NCBI GenBank assembly: GCA_017635565.1
Contig: JAGBLE010000007.1
Span: 1 to 38,932, forward strand
Reading direction: 5' to 3'
Length of the DNA: 38,932 nucleotides
Source: Bacilli bacterium
Lineage (GTDB): Bacteria; Bacillota_I; Bacilli_A; RFN20; CAG-826
Shown here: positions 9,216 through 17,213 of the stretch, piece by piece
Position numbering within the stretch: the stretch's first letter is position 1
How the letters are laid out: each line of letters begins with the position of its first letter
Program-made: the position numbers and the translations under genes
Notes under the pieces: model-generated
The model's database searches: none
What the model was told of the DNA's origin: nothing
The model's input: the letters and a program-made list of their open reading frames with translations, nothing else

Positions 9216-9243
9216 TTACAAACTACTACTTTAGTAGTACAAT
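9216..9243 (+). promoter_or_regulatory. Promoter with operator-like dyad for the sulfoglycolysis operon
   Basis: A -35 like TTACAA (9216-9221) and a -10 like TACAAT (9238-9243) are separated by 16 bases. The spacer is filled by the perfect dyad TACTAC-TTTA-GTAGTA (9224-9239), which also overlaps the -10. A protein bound there would block RNA polymerase, the expected layout for substrate-induced derepression. The cognate regulator is not adjacent. The first gene starts at 9296 with AGAAAGG (9281-9287) as ribosome binding site. Confidence 0.55.
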
Positions 9244-9295
9244 ATATTCGTAAATTTTTAATAGCGATAAAAAGCTTTAAAGAAAGGTCATAGTA

Positions 9296-11275
9296 ATGAA
9301 CAGCAAAGAATTAAGAGAATTTTTTGTCTCTCAATTAACCAACGGTGATTGTATTTTTAAAGTGAGAAAAGTAAGCGCGAGATATAGGATGTCGCGTGGA
9401 TCATTCAAAACTAGCGAAATAGTGCGAGACCTACACACTTTAAAATATCGTACCACTGATAAAAATCGCTACATTTTTAGTGATGGCAAAGTTGAAGGCG
9501 AACTAATTCTCGATGACAATCCAGAAATTGTGAAATTTCATTTCCATGTCGATAATGGGTTCAACTATTTCTATTTAAGTTTCAAAACTTTTGAAGATGA
9601 ACACATTTACGGATGCGGAGAGCAATTCACAACCCTCGATTTAAAGGGAAAGAAAGTCCCTATTTGGGTCAGTGAACATCAACAAGTAATCAAAATTGCC
9701 GCTAAATTATTGCGATGGAAATTAAAAGGAAAGCCAGAACCTGATAGGGTAACAAAATACAAAAACCATCAGACATATTGTTCTTTCCCAATCTTTATTT
9801 CCAGCAGGAATTATGGTTTTTATGTTCACGATGATAGTTACGGGGTTCTTACATTCCTTAAAGATCGAGTTGAAATCAAATATCGAAGCATTCCTAAATC
9901 AGTAAGCATGCTCTGCGCTGATAGCCAACAAGAACTCATCCAAAAATTTGCAAAATTATTAGGTATCTCGCCAAAAACCCCTGATTGGGTTAATAATGGG
10001 GCTATTATTGCTATGCAAGGTGGAACCGATGTCCTCCGCAAAAAATATTATGAAGCCAAAGAAAAAGGAATTAAGATTGCTGCTCTTTGGGCTCAAGACT
10101 GGTGTGGACATGTCATCACTAGCTTTGGTTATCAAGTCTATTGGAACTGGTCCGTTGATAATGAATTATATAAAGGCATCAAAGAATTTATTGATGAACT
10201 CCACAAAGATGGAGTGAAATTCCTTGGATATATAAATACATTTCTTAAAGAAGGCGCTCCACTATATAACGAAGCAAAAGCAATGAATATCCTCGTTAGA
10301 AAAAAGAACGGAAGCGTATATTTAGTCAAGTCCACAACATTTAACGCTGGTATTGTTGATTTAACCAACCCAACTGGTTACGAATGGTATAAAAACATCA
10401 TTAAAAAGAATATGATTGAATTCGGCTTAGATGGTTGGATGGCAGACTTTGGAGAATATCTCCCAACTGATTCAATTGTTTATGGTGGAGAAGCAGATAA
10501 ACTTCACAATAAATGGCCAACTTTCTGGGCAAAATGTTGTTATGACGCAATTCATGAATCCGGAAAAGAAAACGATATATTCATCTTCTCAAGAGCAGCG
10601 TTTGGACATACTGTTCAATATTCAAATTCCATCTGGAATGGTGATAACCACGTTGACTGGAGTGATGAATATGGAATTGGATCAGTAATTCCAGCTTCTC
10701 TTTCATTAGCGTGCTGCGGAACAGGAGTTACACATAGTGATATCGGTGGATACACCACTGTCATGTTCATGAGAAGAAACGCTGAATTATTTAGAAGATG
10801 GAGTGAAATGAATATATTTACACCTGTATTCAGAACTCATGAAGGAAATAGACCAAAAGATAACGTTCAATTCAATGATCCAGAAGTCGTTGATGAATTT
10901 GCGGAAAATTCACACATCTTCGCAGAATTGAAGGAATATCGAATAAGTCTTCATAAAGAATACCAAGAATTTGGCAATCCACTCATCAGACCACTTTTCA
11001 TGCATTTTGATGATGCGAGAAGTAAGGTTGAGAAAAGAGAGTTTCTCTTTGGAAAAGATATACTTGTCTCTCCGGTTTTAAGAGAAGGAGAAACTAAGCA
11101 TAAAGTTTATCTTCCAAAGGGTAATTGGATTCAATTTTTCACGGGTAAAGAATATCCTGAAGGAAATCATGTCGTTGACTCTCCATTAGGGCTTCCTATC
11201 GCCTTCTATAACAAAGAAAGCGAATATAAAACATTATTTGAGCAAGTTACAAAGAATCATTACAAAGGAGAATAG
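9296..11275 (+). CDS. sftG: Sulfoquinovosidase (GH31, YihQ-like)
   Basis: This GH31 retaining glycosidase is predicted to release sulfoquinovose (SQ) from SQ-glycerol and other sulfolipid-derived glycosides. The sequence aligns by eye with E. coli YihQ along most of its length (659 residues): AMQGGTD (Q241), WAQDW (Q267), FWNW-like YWNW (W283), GGWMADFGEYLPTD-type WMADFGEYLPTD with nucleophile D384, GDNHVDWS with acid/base D450, and HSDIGGYTT, FRTHEGNRP. In YihQ the sulfonate pocket is Q262-Q288-R301-W304. Spacing here places Q241, Q267, Q280 and W283 at these sites, so the Arg is replaced by Gln. No signal peptide is seen, so it acts in the cytoplasm. It is first in a six-gene operon whose other members are sulfoglycolytic, which argues against a general alpha-glucosidase. 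Confidence 0.9.
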   Translation: MNSKELREFFVSQLTNGDCIFKVRKVSARYRMSRGSFKTSEIVRDLHTLKYRTTDKNRYIFSDGKVEGELILDDNPEIVKFHFHVDNGFNYFYLSFKTFEDEHIYGCGEQFTTLDLKGKKVPIWVSEHQQVIKIAAKLLRWKLKGKPEPDRVTKYKNHQTYCSFPIFISSRNYGFYVHDDSYGVLTFLKDRVEIKYRSIPKSVSMLCADSQQELIQKFAKLLGISPKTPDWVNNGAIIAMQGGTDVLRKKYYEAKEKGIKIAALWAQDWCGHVITSFGYQVYWNWSVDNELYKGIKEFIDELHKDGVKFLGYINTFLKEGAPLYNEAKAMNILVRKKNGSVYLVKSTTFNAGIVDLTNPTGYEWYKNIIKKNMIEFGLDGWMADFGEYLPTDSIVYGGEADKLHNKWPTFWAKCCYDAIHESGKENDIFIFSRAAFGHTVQYSNSIWNGDNHVDWSDEYGIGSVIPASLSLACCGTGVTHSDIGGYTTVMFMRRNAELFRRWSEMNIFTPVFRTHEGNRPKDNVQFNDPEVVDEFAENSHIFAELKEYRISLHKEYQEFGNPLIRPLFMHFDDARSKVEKREFLFGKDILVSPVLREGETKHKVYLPKGNWIQFFTGKEYPEGNHVVDSPLGLPIAFYNKESEYKTLFEQVTKNHYKGE

Positions 11276-11280
11276 GAAAA

Positions 11281-11961
11281 ATGAAATTCTTTTTAGACTC
11301 TGCCAAGATCGATGAAATCGATAAGGCATATAAATGCTACGGCATTGATGGGGTTACAACAAACCCAAGACACATTCAAAACAGTGGTAAACCTTTTTTA
11401 GAAGCGATTACCGACATTGCAAATTGGATTAAAGCAAATGATTTAGTAGGAATGGAAAAATTCCCAGTGTCAGTTGAAATTAATCCACATCTCGACAAAG
11501 CTGAAGACATGGTTAAAGAAGCCAAAAAAATCAGCGGTATTTGTGAAAACTTTGTCATCAAAATTCCTTGCACTCTTGAAGGGTTAAAAGCCGCGAAAGA
11601 ACTTGAAGAAAACGGAATTAGAACCAATGTTACTTTAGTTTTTTCGCCATCTCAAGCAATCCAAGCCGCACGAATTGGTGCTAAATACGTTTCACCATTT
11701 GTCGGATGGAAAGAAGCTAACGGAGAAGATGCAAGAGCATATATGGAAACCATTAGTAATATTTATCACGCAAAAGGTTATCCAACTGAAATTATTGGTG
11801 CTGCAATCAGAACTGGTAGAGAAATTTCAGTCATGGCAGAACTTGACATCGATATCATCACCTGCGGACTCGCAGTTATGGAAGATTCATTTACTCATCC
11901 ATATACCAAACATGGCTTAGGCATTTTCTGTGATGCTTGGGATAACACCAAAGGTAATTAA
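11281..11961 (+). CDS. sftT: 6-deoxy-6-sulfofructose transaldolase
   Basis: A class I transaldolase of the short TalC/Fsa-like type (226 residues). Known reaction of the sulfoglycolytic branch: 6-deoxy-6-sulfofructose plus glyceraldehyde-3-phosphate gives fructose-6-phosphate and 3-sulfolactaldehyde. Seen: N-terminal FFLDSA, GVTTNPRHI, the Schiff-base lysine in NFVIKIPCT at about residue 95, TNVTLVFSPSQA, and GADYVSPFVG-like GAKYVSPFVG. Ordinary family members usually have TTNPSLI; the Arg in TTNPRHI could touch the sulfonate, but this is inference. AAAGGAG precedes the start, and the gene lies 5 bases after the sulfoquinovosidase gene. Alone it could be a sugar-phosphate transaldolase; the neighbours make the sulfo-role likely. 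Confidence 0.88.
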   Translation: MKFFLDSAKIDEIDKAYKCYGIDGVTTNPRHIQNSGKPFLEAITDIANWIKANDLVGMEKFPVSVEINPHLDKAEDMVKEAKKISGICENFVIKIPCTLEGLKAAKELEENGIRTNVTLVFSPSQAIQAARIGAKYVSPFVGWKEANGEDARAYMETISNIYHAKGYPTEIIGAAIRTGREISVMAELDIDIITCGLAVMEDSFTHPYTKHGLGIFCDAWDNTKGN

Positions 11962-12797
11962 TGATGAAAGTTGCATTTATAGGATTAGGCATTATGGGCA
12001 TGCCAATGGCCACTAATGTCAGTAAAAAATATGATTTAATTGGCTATGATATCGTTAAAAAGGAAACACCATTCCCATTTGCGTCTTCTTATGAAGAATG
12101 CGCAAATTTTGCTGATGTCATTATTTCCATGGTTCCAAAAAATGAGCACTTTATTTCTTTAGTAAATGAAGCAAAACCATTTTTGAGAAAAGGAATGAAA
12201 TGGATTGATATGTCTACCATCTCTCCTGCCACATCTATTTCAATGAAAAAAGAATTAGAAAAATACGGAGTTGAACTTGCAGATGCTCCAGTTGTTAAAA
12301 GTCAACCTGCAGCAGTTAAAGGTGAATTAGGAATTTATTTTGGCGGTTCAAAAGAATTATTCGAATTAGTTAAACCAATCCTTCTATGTATGGGTAAAAA
12401 CGTCATATACATGGGAGAAAATGGAAAAGGATTAGAGATGAAAATCATCCATAACGCGTTAGTTGGACAAATCCAAAATGGTGTTAACGAAATTCTCGGA
12501 TTAGCGGATAAAATTGGTTTAGATCTCCACGATGTTGTAACCGCTTTAGGATATGGAGGAGCGCAGTGCTTCTACTTAGACACAAAAGCTAATAACATCA
12601 TGAATCATACCTACCCAACCGCATTCTCAGTTGAGAACATGAATAAAGATGTACACTTCGCTTTAGAAATTGCTGATTCAGTAAACGCAGAAGTTCCTTC
12701 TTTAAGAAACGTCGTTAAAGTTTACGAAAAAGCCATGGAAGAGGGATTAGCCAAAAGTGACTTCTCTAATTCCTATGAAATTGTCAATAAACAATAA
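11961..12797 (+). CDS. 3-sulfolactaldehyde reductase-like dehydrogenase (beta-hydroxyacid dehydrogenase family)
   Basis: A member of the 3-hydroxyisobutyrate/beta-hydroxyacid dehydrogenase family, predicted to reduce 3-sulfolactaldehyde to 2,3-dihydroxypropane-1-sulfonate with NAD(P)H, as YihU does. Seen: Rossmann motif GLGIMGMPMA at about residues 8-17, DMSTISP, a substrate loop PVVKSQPAAVKGELGIYFGG, and the catalytic lysine in GKGLEMKIIHN near residue 155-160. In YihU an Arg in the PVxR segment binds the sulfonate; the matching residue here appears to be Lys. Length is 278 residues, slightly below the usual 290-300. The start overlaps the preceding stop (TAATG); a second ATG follows immediately. 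It could reduce another semialdehyde, but the operon position supports sulfolactaldehyde. Confidence 0.82.
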   Translation: MMKVAFIGLGIMGMPMATNVSKKYDLIGYDIVKKETPFPFASSYEECANFADVIISMVPKNEHFISLVNEAKPFLRKGMKWIDMSTISPATSISMKKELEKYGVELADAPVVKSQPAAVKGELGIYFGGSKELFELVKPILLCMGKNVIYMGENGKGLEMKIIHNALVGQIQNGVNEILGLADKIGLDLHDVVTALGYGGAQCFYLDTKANNIMNHTYPTAFSVENMNKDVHFALEIADSVNAEVPSLRNVVKVYEKAMEEGLAKSDFSNSYEIVNKQ

Positions 12798-12814
12798 AGA
12801 AAGGCCATATTTTC

Positions 12815-14146
12815 ATGAAAAAAGCAAAAATTGGATTAGTGTGTTTAGTTAGAAAAACATTCGATTTTGAAACCGCTTTCAAACTCTATCAAGAAAGAAC
12901 AAATAAAGTTACTCAAGATGATTCGGTCGAATGGTTTAATTATCCAGAAATGGTCATCACACCTGAAGAAGCCACTAAAGCAAGCAATTATTTTTTGGAC
13001 AATAAAGTTGACGCAATTGTAATAGTAAGCGCAACATTCCACTTGGGTCATTTAGCGTTAATCATTAACGATTTATGTCGTAAGCCACTTTTACTTTGGG
13101 GATTCAATGAACTCCCATATGATGGAGGAAAAATTAGACTTAACGCAGTATGTGGAGTTAATTTAAACGCTTCAAACTTATTCAAGGGCGGAAATGATTC
13201 ATATATTGTTCATGTTGGAGATGAAATTGATCAAGACTTCATTAAAGCAATTAAAATGAAAGTTGCCATCGAAGGATGCAAAGTTGGCTTAATTGGTTAC
13301 CGTGCTGATGGATTCTTTAATGTCGGCGTCGATGAACTCCATTTATATAAAGAACTCGGCGTTTTAGTTACGCATTATGAATTAAATGATTTATTCTCAG
13401 GAGAAGCAAGCGAAGAAGAAATCACAAAAGAAAGAGAAAATGTTCTCAAAATATTTGATGCTTCTAAACTTAATGATTTCCAAATTAATCAAGTTGCAAA
13501 ACTTGTTGTCTTAGCGACCAAATTCACCACAAGAGAAGCTCTTGATGTCGTCGCAATTAGATGTTGGCCAGAATTTGCTAAAAATTATGGCGTTTCTCCA
13601 TGCGCAATGATGTCCATACTTCAATCAAGAGGAATCTTGCTTGCCTGTGAAGGAGATATTGAAGCTGCTATTAGTATGATTGCGGTTAAAGCTGCAGGAG
13701 AAGATACACCATTTATGGCTGATCTTTCCCAAGTTAATTATCAAGAAAATTTTGCTCTTCTTTGGCATGATGGAGTTGCTCCATGCAATTTATGGGATGG
13801 CGTTTGTAAACGTTCATTAGAAACATATTTTGCTGGAGGAAAAGGAGTTACTGCTGACTTTGTTCTTAAAAGTGGAAAGATGTCAATTTTAAGAATTGAT
13901 ACCGCAAGAGGAAAAACAAGACTCTTCTATGAAGAAGGCGAAGCCGTTAATATGAAAAAAGAATTATCTGGTACTTACGCGAAAGTTATTTTCAATCACC
14001 ACATCAGCGATGTAATTGACACAGTCGTATATACTGGAGTTGCCCACCACGTAATCATGGGTTATGTTCAATATTCAAAAGCGGTTAGATATCTAGCAAG
14101 AATTAAAGGCTGGGAAATAATCGATGTATCAGGAAATAGAATCTAA
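12815..14146 (+). CDS. sftI: Sulfoquinovose isomerase (L-fucose/L-arabinose isomerase fold)
   Basis: This protein belongs to the L-fucose/L-arabinose isomerase superfamily and is predicted to interconvert sulfoquinovose and 6-deoxy-6-sulfofructose, using a divalent metal. Seen: an N-terminal alpha/beta domain (KIGLVCLVRKTFDF), a second domain starting near residue 150 (VGLIGYRADGFFNVGVDE), RCWPEF near residue 250 and CEGDIEAA near residue 277, which hold the Glu and Asp metal ligands of the superfamily, and a C-terminal GVAHHVIMGY near residue 410 that supplies a candidate histidine ligand. The 443-residue length fits the shorter isomerases of transaldolase-type sulfoglycolysis clusters rather than the roughly 590-residue FucI. 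A purine-rich AAAGAAAGG precedes the ATG. It overlaps the next gene by 23 bases. Confidence 0.88.
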   Translation: MKKAKIGLVCLVRKTFDFETAFKLYQERTNKVTQDDSVEWFNYPEMVITPEEATKASNYFLDNKVDAIVIVSATFHLGHLALIINDLCRKPLLLWGFNELPYDGGKIRLNAVCGVNLNASNLFKGGNDSYIVHVGDEIDQDFIKAIKMKVAIEGCKVGLIGYRADGFFNVGVDELHLYKELGVLVTHYELNDLFSGEASEEEITKERENVLKIFDASKLNDFQINQVAKLVVLATKFTTREALDVVAIRCWPEFAKNYGVSPCAMMSILQSRGILLACEGDIEAAISMIAVKAAGEDTPFMADLSQVNYQENFALLWHDGVAPCNLWDGVCKRSLETYFAGGKGVTADFVLKSGKMSILRIDTARGKTRLFYEEGEAVNMKKELSGTYAKVIFNHHISDVIDTVVYTGVAHHVIMGYVQYSKAVRYLARIKGWEIIDVSGNRI

Positions 14147-14735
14147 AGAATTTCAAAAATATGGATATGTTTTGGAAGGTGACTATAGTGATATAGTTGC
14201 TTTCCTTTTAAAGCATAGTCCAATGCCTAAAGAAAATAATTTATATGTAAGAGATGACCAAAATATGGCAGATCTTACAAGTATTAACGTAATAAAAGAA
14301 AAAATATTTGGATTAACCGATATCGAAACCGGATATTGCAATGGCTATAATTCAAAATTAAATTGCTTAGAATATCACGCTTCAATTGAAGTCGATATCG
14401 CTGCGACTGATTTAGTTCTTTTACTTGCAACTCAAGACGATATCAAAGACGGCTTAATCGATTCAAAAGATGTCAAAGCTTTTTATGTTAAGAAAGGTCA
14501 ATGTGTTGTCTTAAATCCATTTGTTTTACATTTCTCACCTTGCAAGGTAAGTGATGATGGTTTTAAATGCGCTATCATATTGCCTCAAGGGACAAATCGA
14601 GATTTGAATAAAGTTCCAAGCGATCCTAAACTTTGGAAAGAAAATAAGTGGTTATATGCCCATAAAGAAAGTAAACAAGCATCTCTAGGAGCATATATTG
14701 GAATCACCGGAGAAAACACAGAAGTTAAATATTAA
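14124..14735 (+). CDS. sftX: DUF4867 family protein of the sulfoglycolysis operon
   Basis: I recognise the overall pattern of DUF4867, a cupin-like family that is a regular companion of the sulfoquinovose transaldolase gene cluster; its reaction is not established. Seen: 203 residues, no signal or membrane segment, a conserved SIEVDIAATDLVLLLA strand region in the middle, KKGQCVVLNPFVLHFSPCKV as the cupin-like second motif with a His and Cys, and a C-terminal KENKWLYAHKES segment. A cupin fold would allow metal binding and a role such as sugar epimerisation/mutarotation or lactone handling, but this is inference. The start ATG 14124 overlaps the isomerase gene by 23 bases with a poor Shine-Dalgarno, so translation is probably coupled. 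Confidence 0.8.
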   Translation: MYQEIESKEFQKYGYVLEGDYSDIVAFLLKHSPMPKENNLYVRDDQNMADLTSINVIKEKIFGLTDIETGYCNGYNSKLNCLEYHASIEVDIAATDLVLLLATQDDIKDGLIDSKDVKAFYVKKGQCVVLNPFVLHFSPCKVSDDGFKCAIILPQGTNRDLNKVPSDPKLWKENKWLYAHKESKQASLGAYIGITGENTEVKY

Positions 14736-14737
14736 TA

Positions 14738-15457
14738 ATGACTATTTTAGAAATTATATTTGTCCTTGTGGCGTTTCTTTCAAATATTATCCAAACCATT
14801 ACCGGCTTTGCTGGGACAGCTTTAGCAATGCCGTTTTCAATTAGATTAGTTGGATATGACATCGCAAGACAAATATTAAATTTCATTCCGATTTTAGTCT
14901 CATTAGTTGTTGTCGTTGTTAACTTCAAAAGCATTAATTGGAAAAGATTAGTATATATGCTTTTATTTGTTGGGATTGGTTTTGGACTTGGAACATCTTT
15001 CCAATTTTTGCCTCTCAACAAAACATTTTTAATGAGAGTTTATGGAACAATTATTTGCTTAATTGCAATAACTAACTTATTTATCAAAATTGATGCGAAT
15101 AAAATCCCAAAAATTGTTTTTCCTTTTATATTAGTTGTTGCAGGCGTAATACACGCGTTATATACGAGTGGAGGACCATTAATTGTCATCTTCGCCGCCA
15201 GTGTCATTACTGAGAAAAACGAATTTAGAGCGACTCTTTCATTGATGTGGATTCTCTTCAATTCAATTACATTTGGAATTAATATTGCTCATGGACAATT
15301 CACACCTCACGTTTGGATGATGACTGGTATTGTAACCTTAACCACTATTTTAGCAATGCTAATAGGAAAAATGATTGTTAAAAAAATCAACCGAGAAATG
15401 TTTATGAAAATATCTTATATGCTCCTATTCATTTCTGGTATGTTTGCGGTAATTTAA
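14738..15457 (+). CDS. TauE/SafE family (TSUP) sulfonate transporter
   Basis: A 239-residue integral membrane protein with about seven or eight hydrophobic segments. It belongs by pattern to the TauE/SafE family, which exports sulfonates and related anions. Seen: the N-terminal family motif ITGFAGTALAMPFSI near residues 20-35, and the repeated half-motif YTSGGPLIVIFAAS near residue 140-155. As last gene of the operon, two bases after the DUF4867 stop, it most likely exports the end product DHPS (or sulfolactate); TSUP members could in principle work in the other direction and bring in SQ. No other transporter is in the operon. A strong bidirectional terminator follows. Confidence 0.87.
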   Translation: MTILEIIFVLVAFLSNIIQTITGFAGTALAMPFSIRLVGYDIARQILNFIPILVSLVVVVVNFKSINWKRLVYMLLFVGIGFGLGTSFQFLPLNKTFLMRVYGTIICLIAITNLFIKIDANKIPKIVFPFILVVAGVIHALYTSGGPLIVIFAASVITEKNEFRATLSLMWILFNSITFGINIAHGQFTPHVWMMTGIVTLTTILAMLIGKMIVKKINREMFMKISYMLLFISGMFAVI

Positions 15458-15469
15458 TTGACTTCCTAC

Positions 15470-15502
15470 AAAAAAGATTTCAAATTTGCGAAATCTTTTT
15501 TT
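15470..15502. terminator. Bidirectional terminator between convergent genes
   Basis: AAAAAAGATTTC (15470-15481) and GAAATCTTTTTTT (15490-15502) form a perfect 12-bp stem. T-runs exist on both strands, so it ends the + sulfoglycolysis operon and the - metalloprotease gene, whose TAA stop lies at its edge. Confidence 0.9.
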
Positions 15503-17117
15503 ATCTTTTAATGCAAGTAACTGTGAGAGAATTTTCATTTACTTCATCAAAATATATTGCCCAACCAAGTTCTTTTTCGTTATTGAGTTTAGTTCGGTTA
15601 ACAAATTGTGAACGATATTGTTCAGTAGTGAAATAATCACCAGTAACAAATAAGTCATCTTCAGAGAGAACTGGATTTCTTACTGAAGGAATGACATCTC
15701 CATCTTCAGAAGGTTTGCGGAAATAATCTCTTCTAATAACTTTTAATTGGCGATATTTATCGCTTCCACCATAATCAACCGCTCGAGAACCAGAACTATT
15801 ACTTGTTGCAGGCATCAAACGTGATTTTGCAGGAAACTCAGTAATGATTTCACCAGCTTTGACTTCGCCAGTCAAAGTGTTAAATTTCGTAACATTAAAT
15901 AATCGCGAATCAATATGCCAAAGTCTCACTCCGGCTTTATTAGGACCAATTAGTCCACCATCTTGATATGCATTAGCGGTATCAAAAGCATTAAGTCCAG
16001 TTGGAGTATATAACTCAATAGCGATATATTCATCAAAAGCGGTACCAGAGAAATTTGAAGAAAGAATAATAAATTCTCCACTTTCCTCAATTGGTTTAAG
16101 AGTGATTTTTGTTGTTTCTTTTGGAACAATTGCTTTTGCCCAACCTAAAGAAAATCTTGAGAAAGGATCATGGGCTCCAACATTGTGATCTTGCATTGAA
16201 AAACCAAGAGCGGGAGATTCACCATTTTCTCCATAATCATAAAAATCAGGTAATCCAAACAAGTGACCTGCTTCATGAATAAAGGTATGAGAATCAATCT
16301 CACAATATTTTGTATCACCATATCCCCAAGAGGACTTATTGGTTCTACTCTTGGCCATTTCTCTTCCATACATGAAATCATAGCTTGCCCAGAAAAATGT
16401 ATTAGGACCAGGATTATTAATATCTTTCAAACTTGGATCCATGAGATAAGAAGTATAAGCCCATAAGTTGCCATTATCTCCTGTTTCTCCAGTATAATAA
16501 GCACCAACTTGTTCAAGAGCAGCGTAAATTAAGATAACTCCATCAATATAACCGTCTGAGTTACAGTCATATTCACTTAAATTTCCATATTTTTCTTTTG
16601 CCCAATCAGTTGCGTCCACCACTAATTTAATCGTGTTATATGATGAATTTGAACTGCGAAATGAAGATGTGCTTTTCCCACACTCATACCAATCAGTGAC
16701 AAAGCCATCAACAGAAAGCCTTCCAAAGGAGTCTTTCTCATAATATGTTTTAACGCTTTCCCAGCCCGTTTCTTCTTCAGAGCCAAAATAAGCAGTTTCA
16801 ATATCATCTTTAATATTATTTCTATAATCGATATCAATGTAATTAGTAGAATCAGTAAACCACACTGGAATAACTAAATATTTTGCGTTTCCAATAGAAG
16901 GAGAATATGCAGTGTCATAGCCATAATATGAATATAAGCTTTTCACTCCATAATCATAATAAGTATGCTTAGAATAAATTCCTTCAAGTTCTTTAGTTTC
17001 CAAATTATCGTATTTGTGATCATATTCGTAAGCATTAAAATAGACTTGCTGAGAACACGCTGCAACAGCAAGAGATAGAGTTAATATTGATAGTGAAACA
17101 AATTTAAACTTTGTCAT
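15501..17117 (-). CDS. M6-type metalloprotease lipoprotein
   Basis: A secreted, lipid-anchored zinc protease of the immune inhibitor A-like M6 family. Seen: signal peptide with lipobox VAAC near residue 20, a Tyr/Asp-rich N-terminal part, the M6 pattern with DCNSDGYID (a calcium-binding-like loop), the zinc site HEAGHLFGLPD (HExxHxxGxxD) near residue 280 followed by FYDYG, and a C-terminal region of about 200 residues after the catalytic domain. The start at 17117 (MTKFKFV) is preferred because it gives a normal signal peptide; upstream codons would add a non-signal stretch. A TATAAT lies only 7 bases before this ATG with no Shine-Dalgarno, so the mRNA may be leaderless or nearly so. It is a single gene between two terminators; its substrate is unknown. 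Confidence 0.85.
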   Translation of the reverse strand: MTKFKFVSLSILTLSLAVAACSQQVYFNAYEYDHKYDNLETKELEGIYSKHTYYDYGVKSLYSYYGYDTAYSPSIGNAKYLVIPVWFTDSTNYIDIDYRNNIKDDIETAYFGSEEETGWESVKTYYEKDSFGRLSVDGFVTDWYECGKSTSSFRSSNSSYNTIKLVVDATDWAKEKYGNLSEYDCNSDGYIDGVILIYAALEQVGAYYTGETGDNGNLWAYTSYLMDPSLKDINNPGPNTFFWASYDFMYGREMAKSRTNKSSWGYGDTKYCEIDSHTFIHEAGHLFGLPDFYDYGENGESPALGFSMQDHNVGAHDPFSRFSLGWAKAIVPKETTKITLKPIEESGEFIILSSNFSGTAFDEYIAIELYTPTGLNAFDTANAYQDGGLIGPNKAGVRLWHIDSRLFNVTKFNTLTGEVKAGEIITEFPAKSRLMPATSNSSGSRAVDYGGSDKYRQLKVIRRDYFRKPSEDGDVIPSVRNPVLSEDDLFVTGDYFTTEQYRSQFVNRTKLNNEKELGWAIYFDEVNENSLTVTCIKR

Positions 17118-17157
17118 GTGAGTAATTATAAGCACTTTATTTAAATAAAAGAACAAA

Positions 17158-17191
17158 AAAGTTAGAGACTGAATTCAAAATCTCTAACTTT
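17158..17191 (-). terminator. Terminator for the small membrane protein gene
   Basis: AAAGTTAGAGA (17158-17168) and TCTCTAACTTT (17181-17191) form a perfect 11-bp stem. Read on the minus strand the second arm is followed by a run of T (plus-strand A 17155-17160), as expected of an intrinsic terminator. Confidence 0.85.
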
Positions 17192-17213
17192 ATTTTCTCT
17201 ACTTGTGTAATTA

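Noticed and set aside
9296-11275. Ordinary alpha-glucosidase
   Set aside because: The Q/Q/W pocket spacing and YihQ-like motifs, and the five sulfoglycolytic neighbours, point to sulfoquinovosidase.
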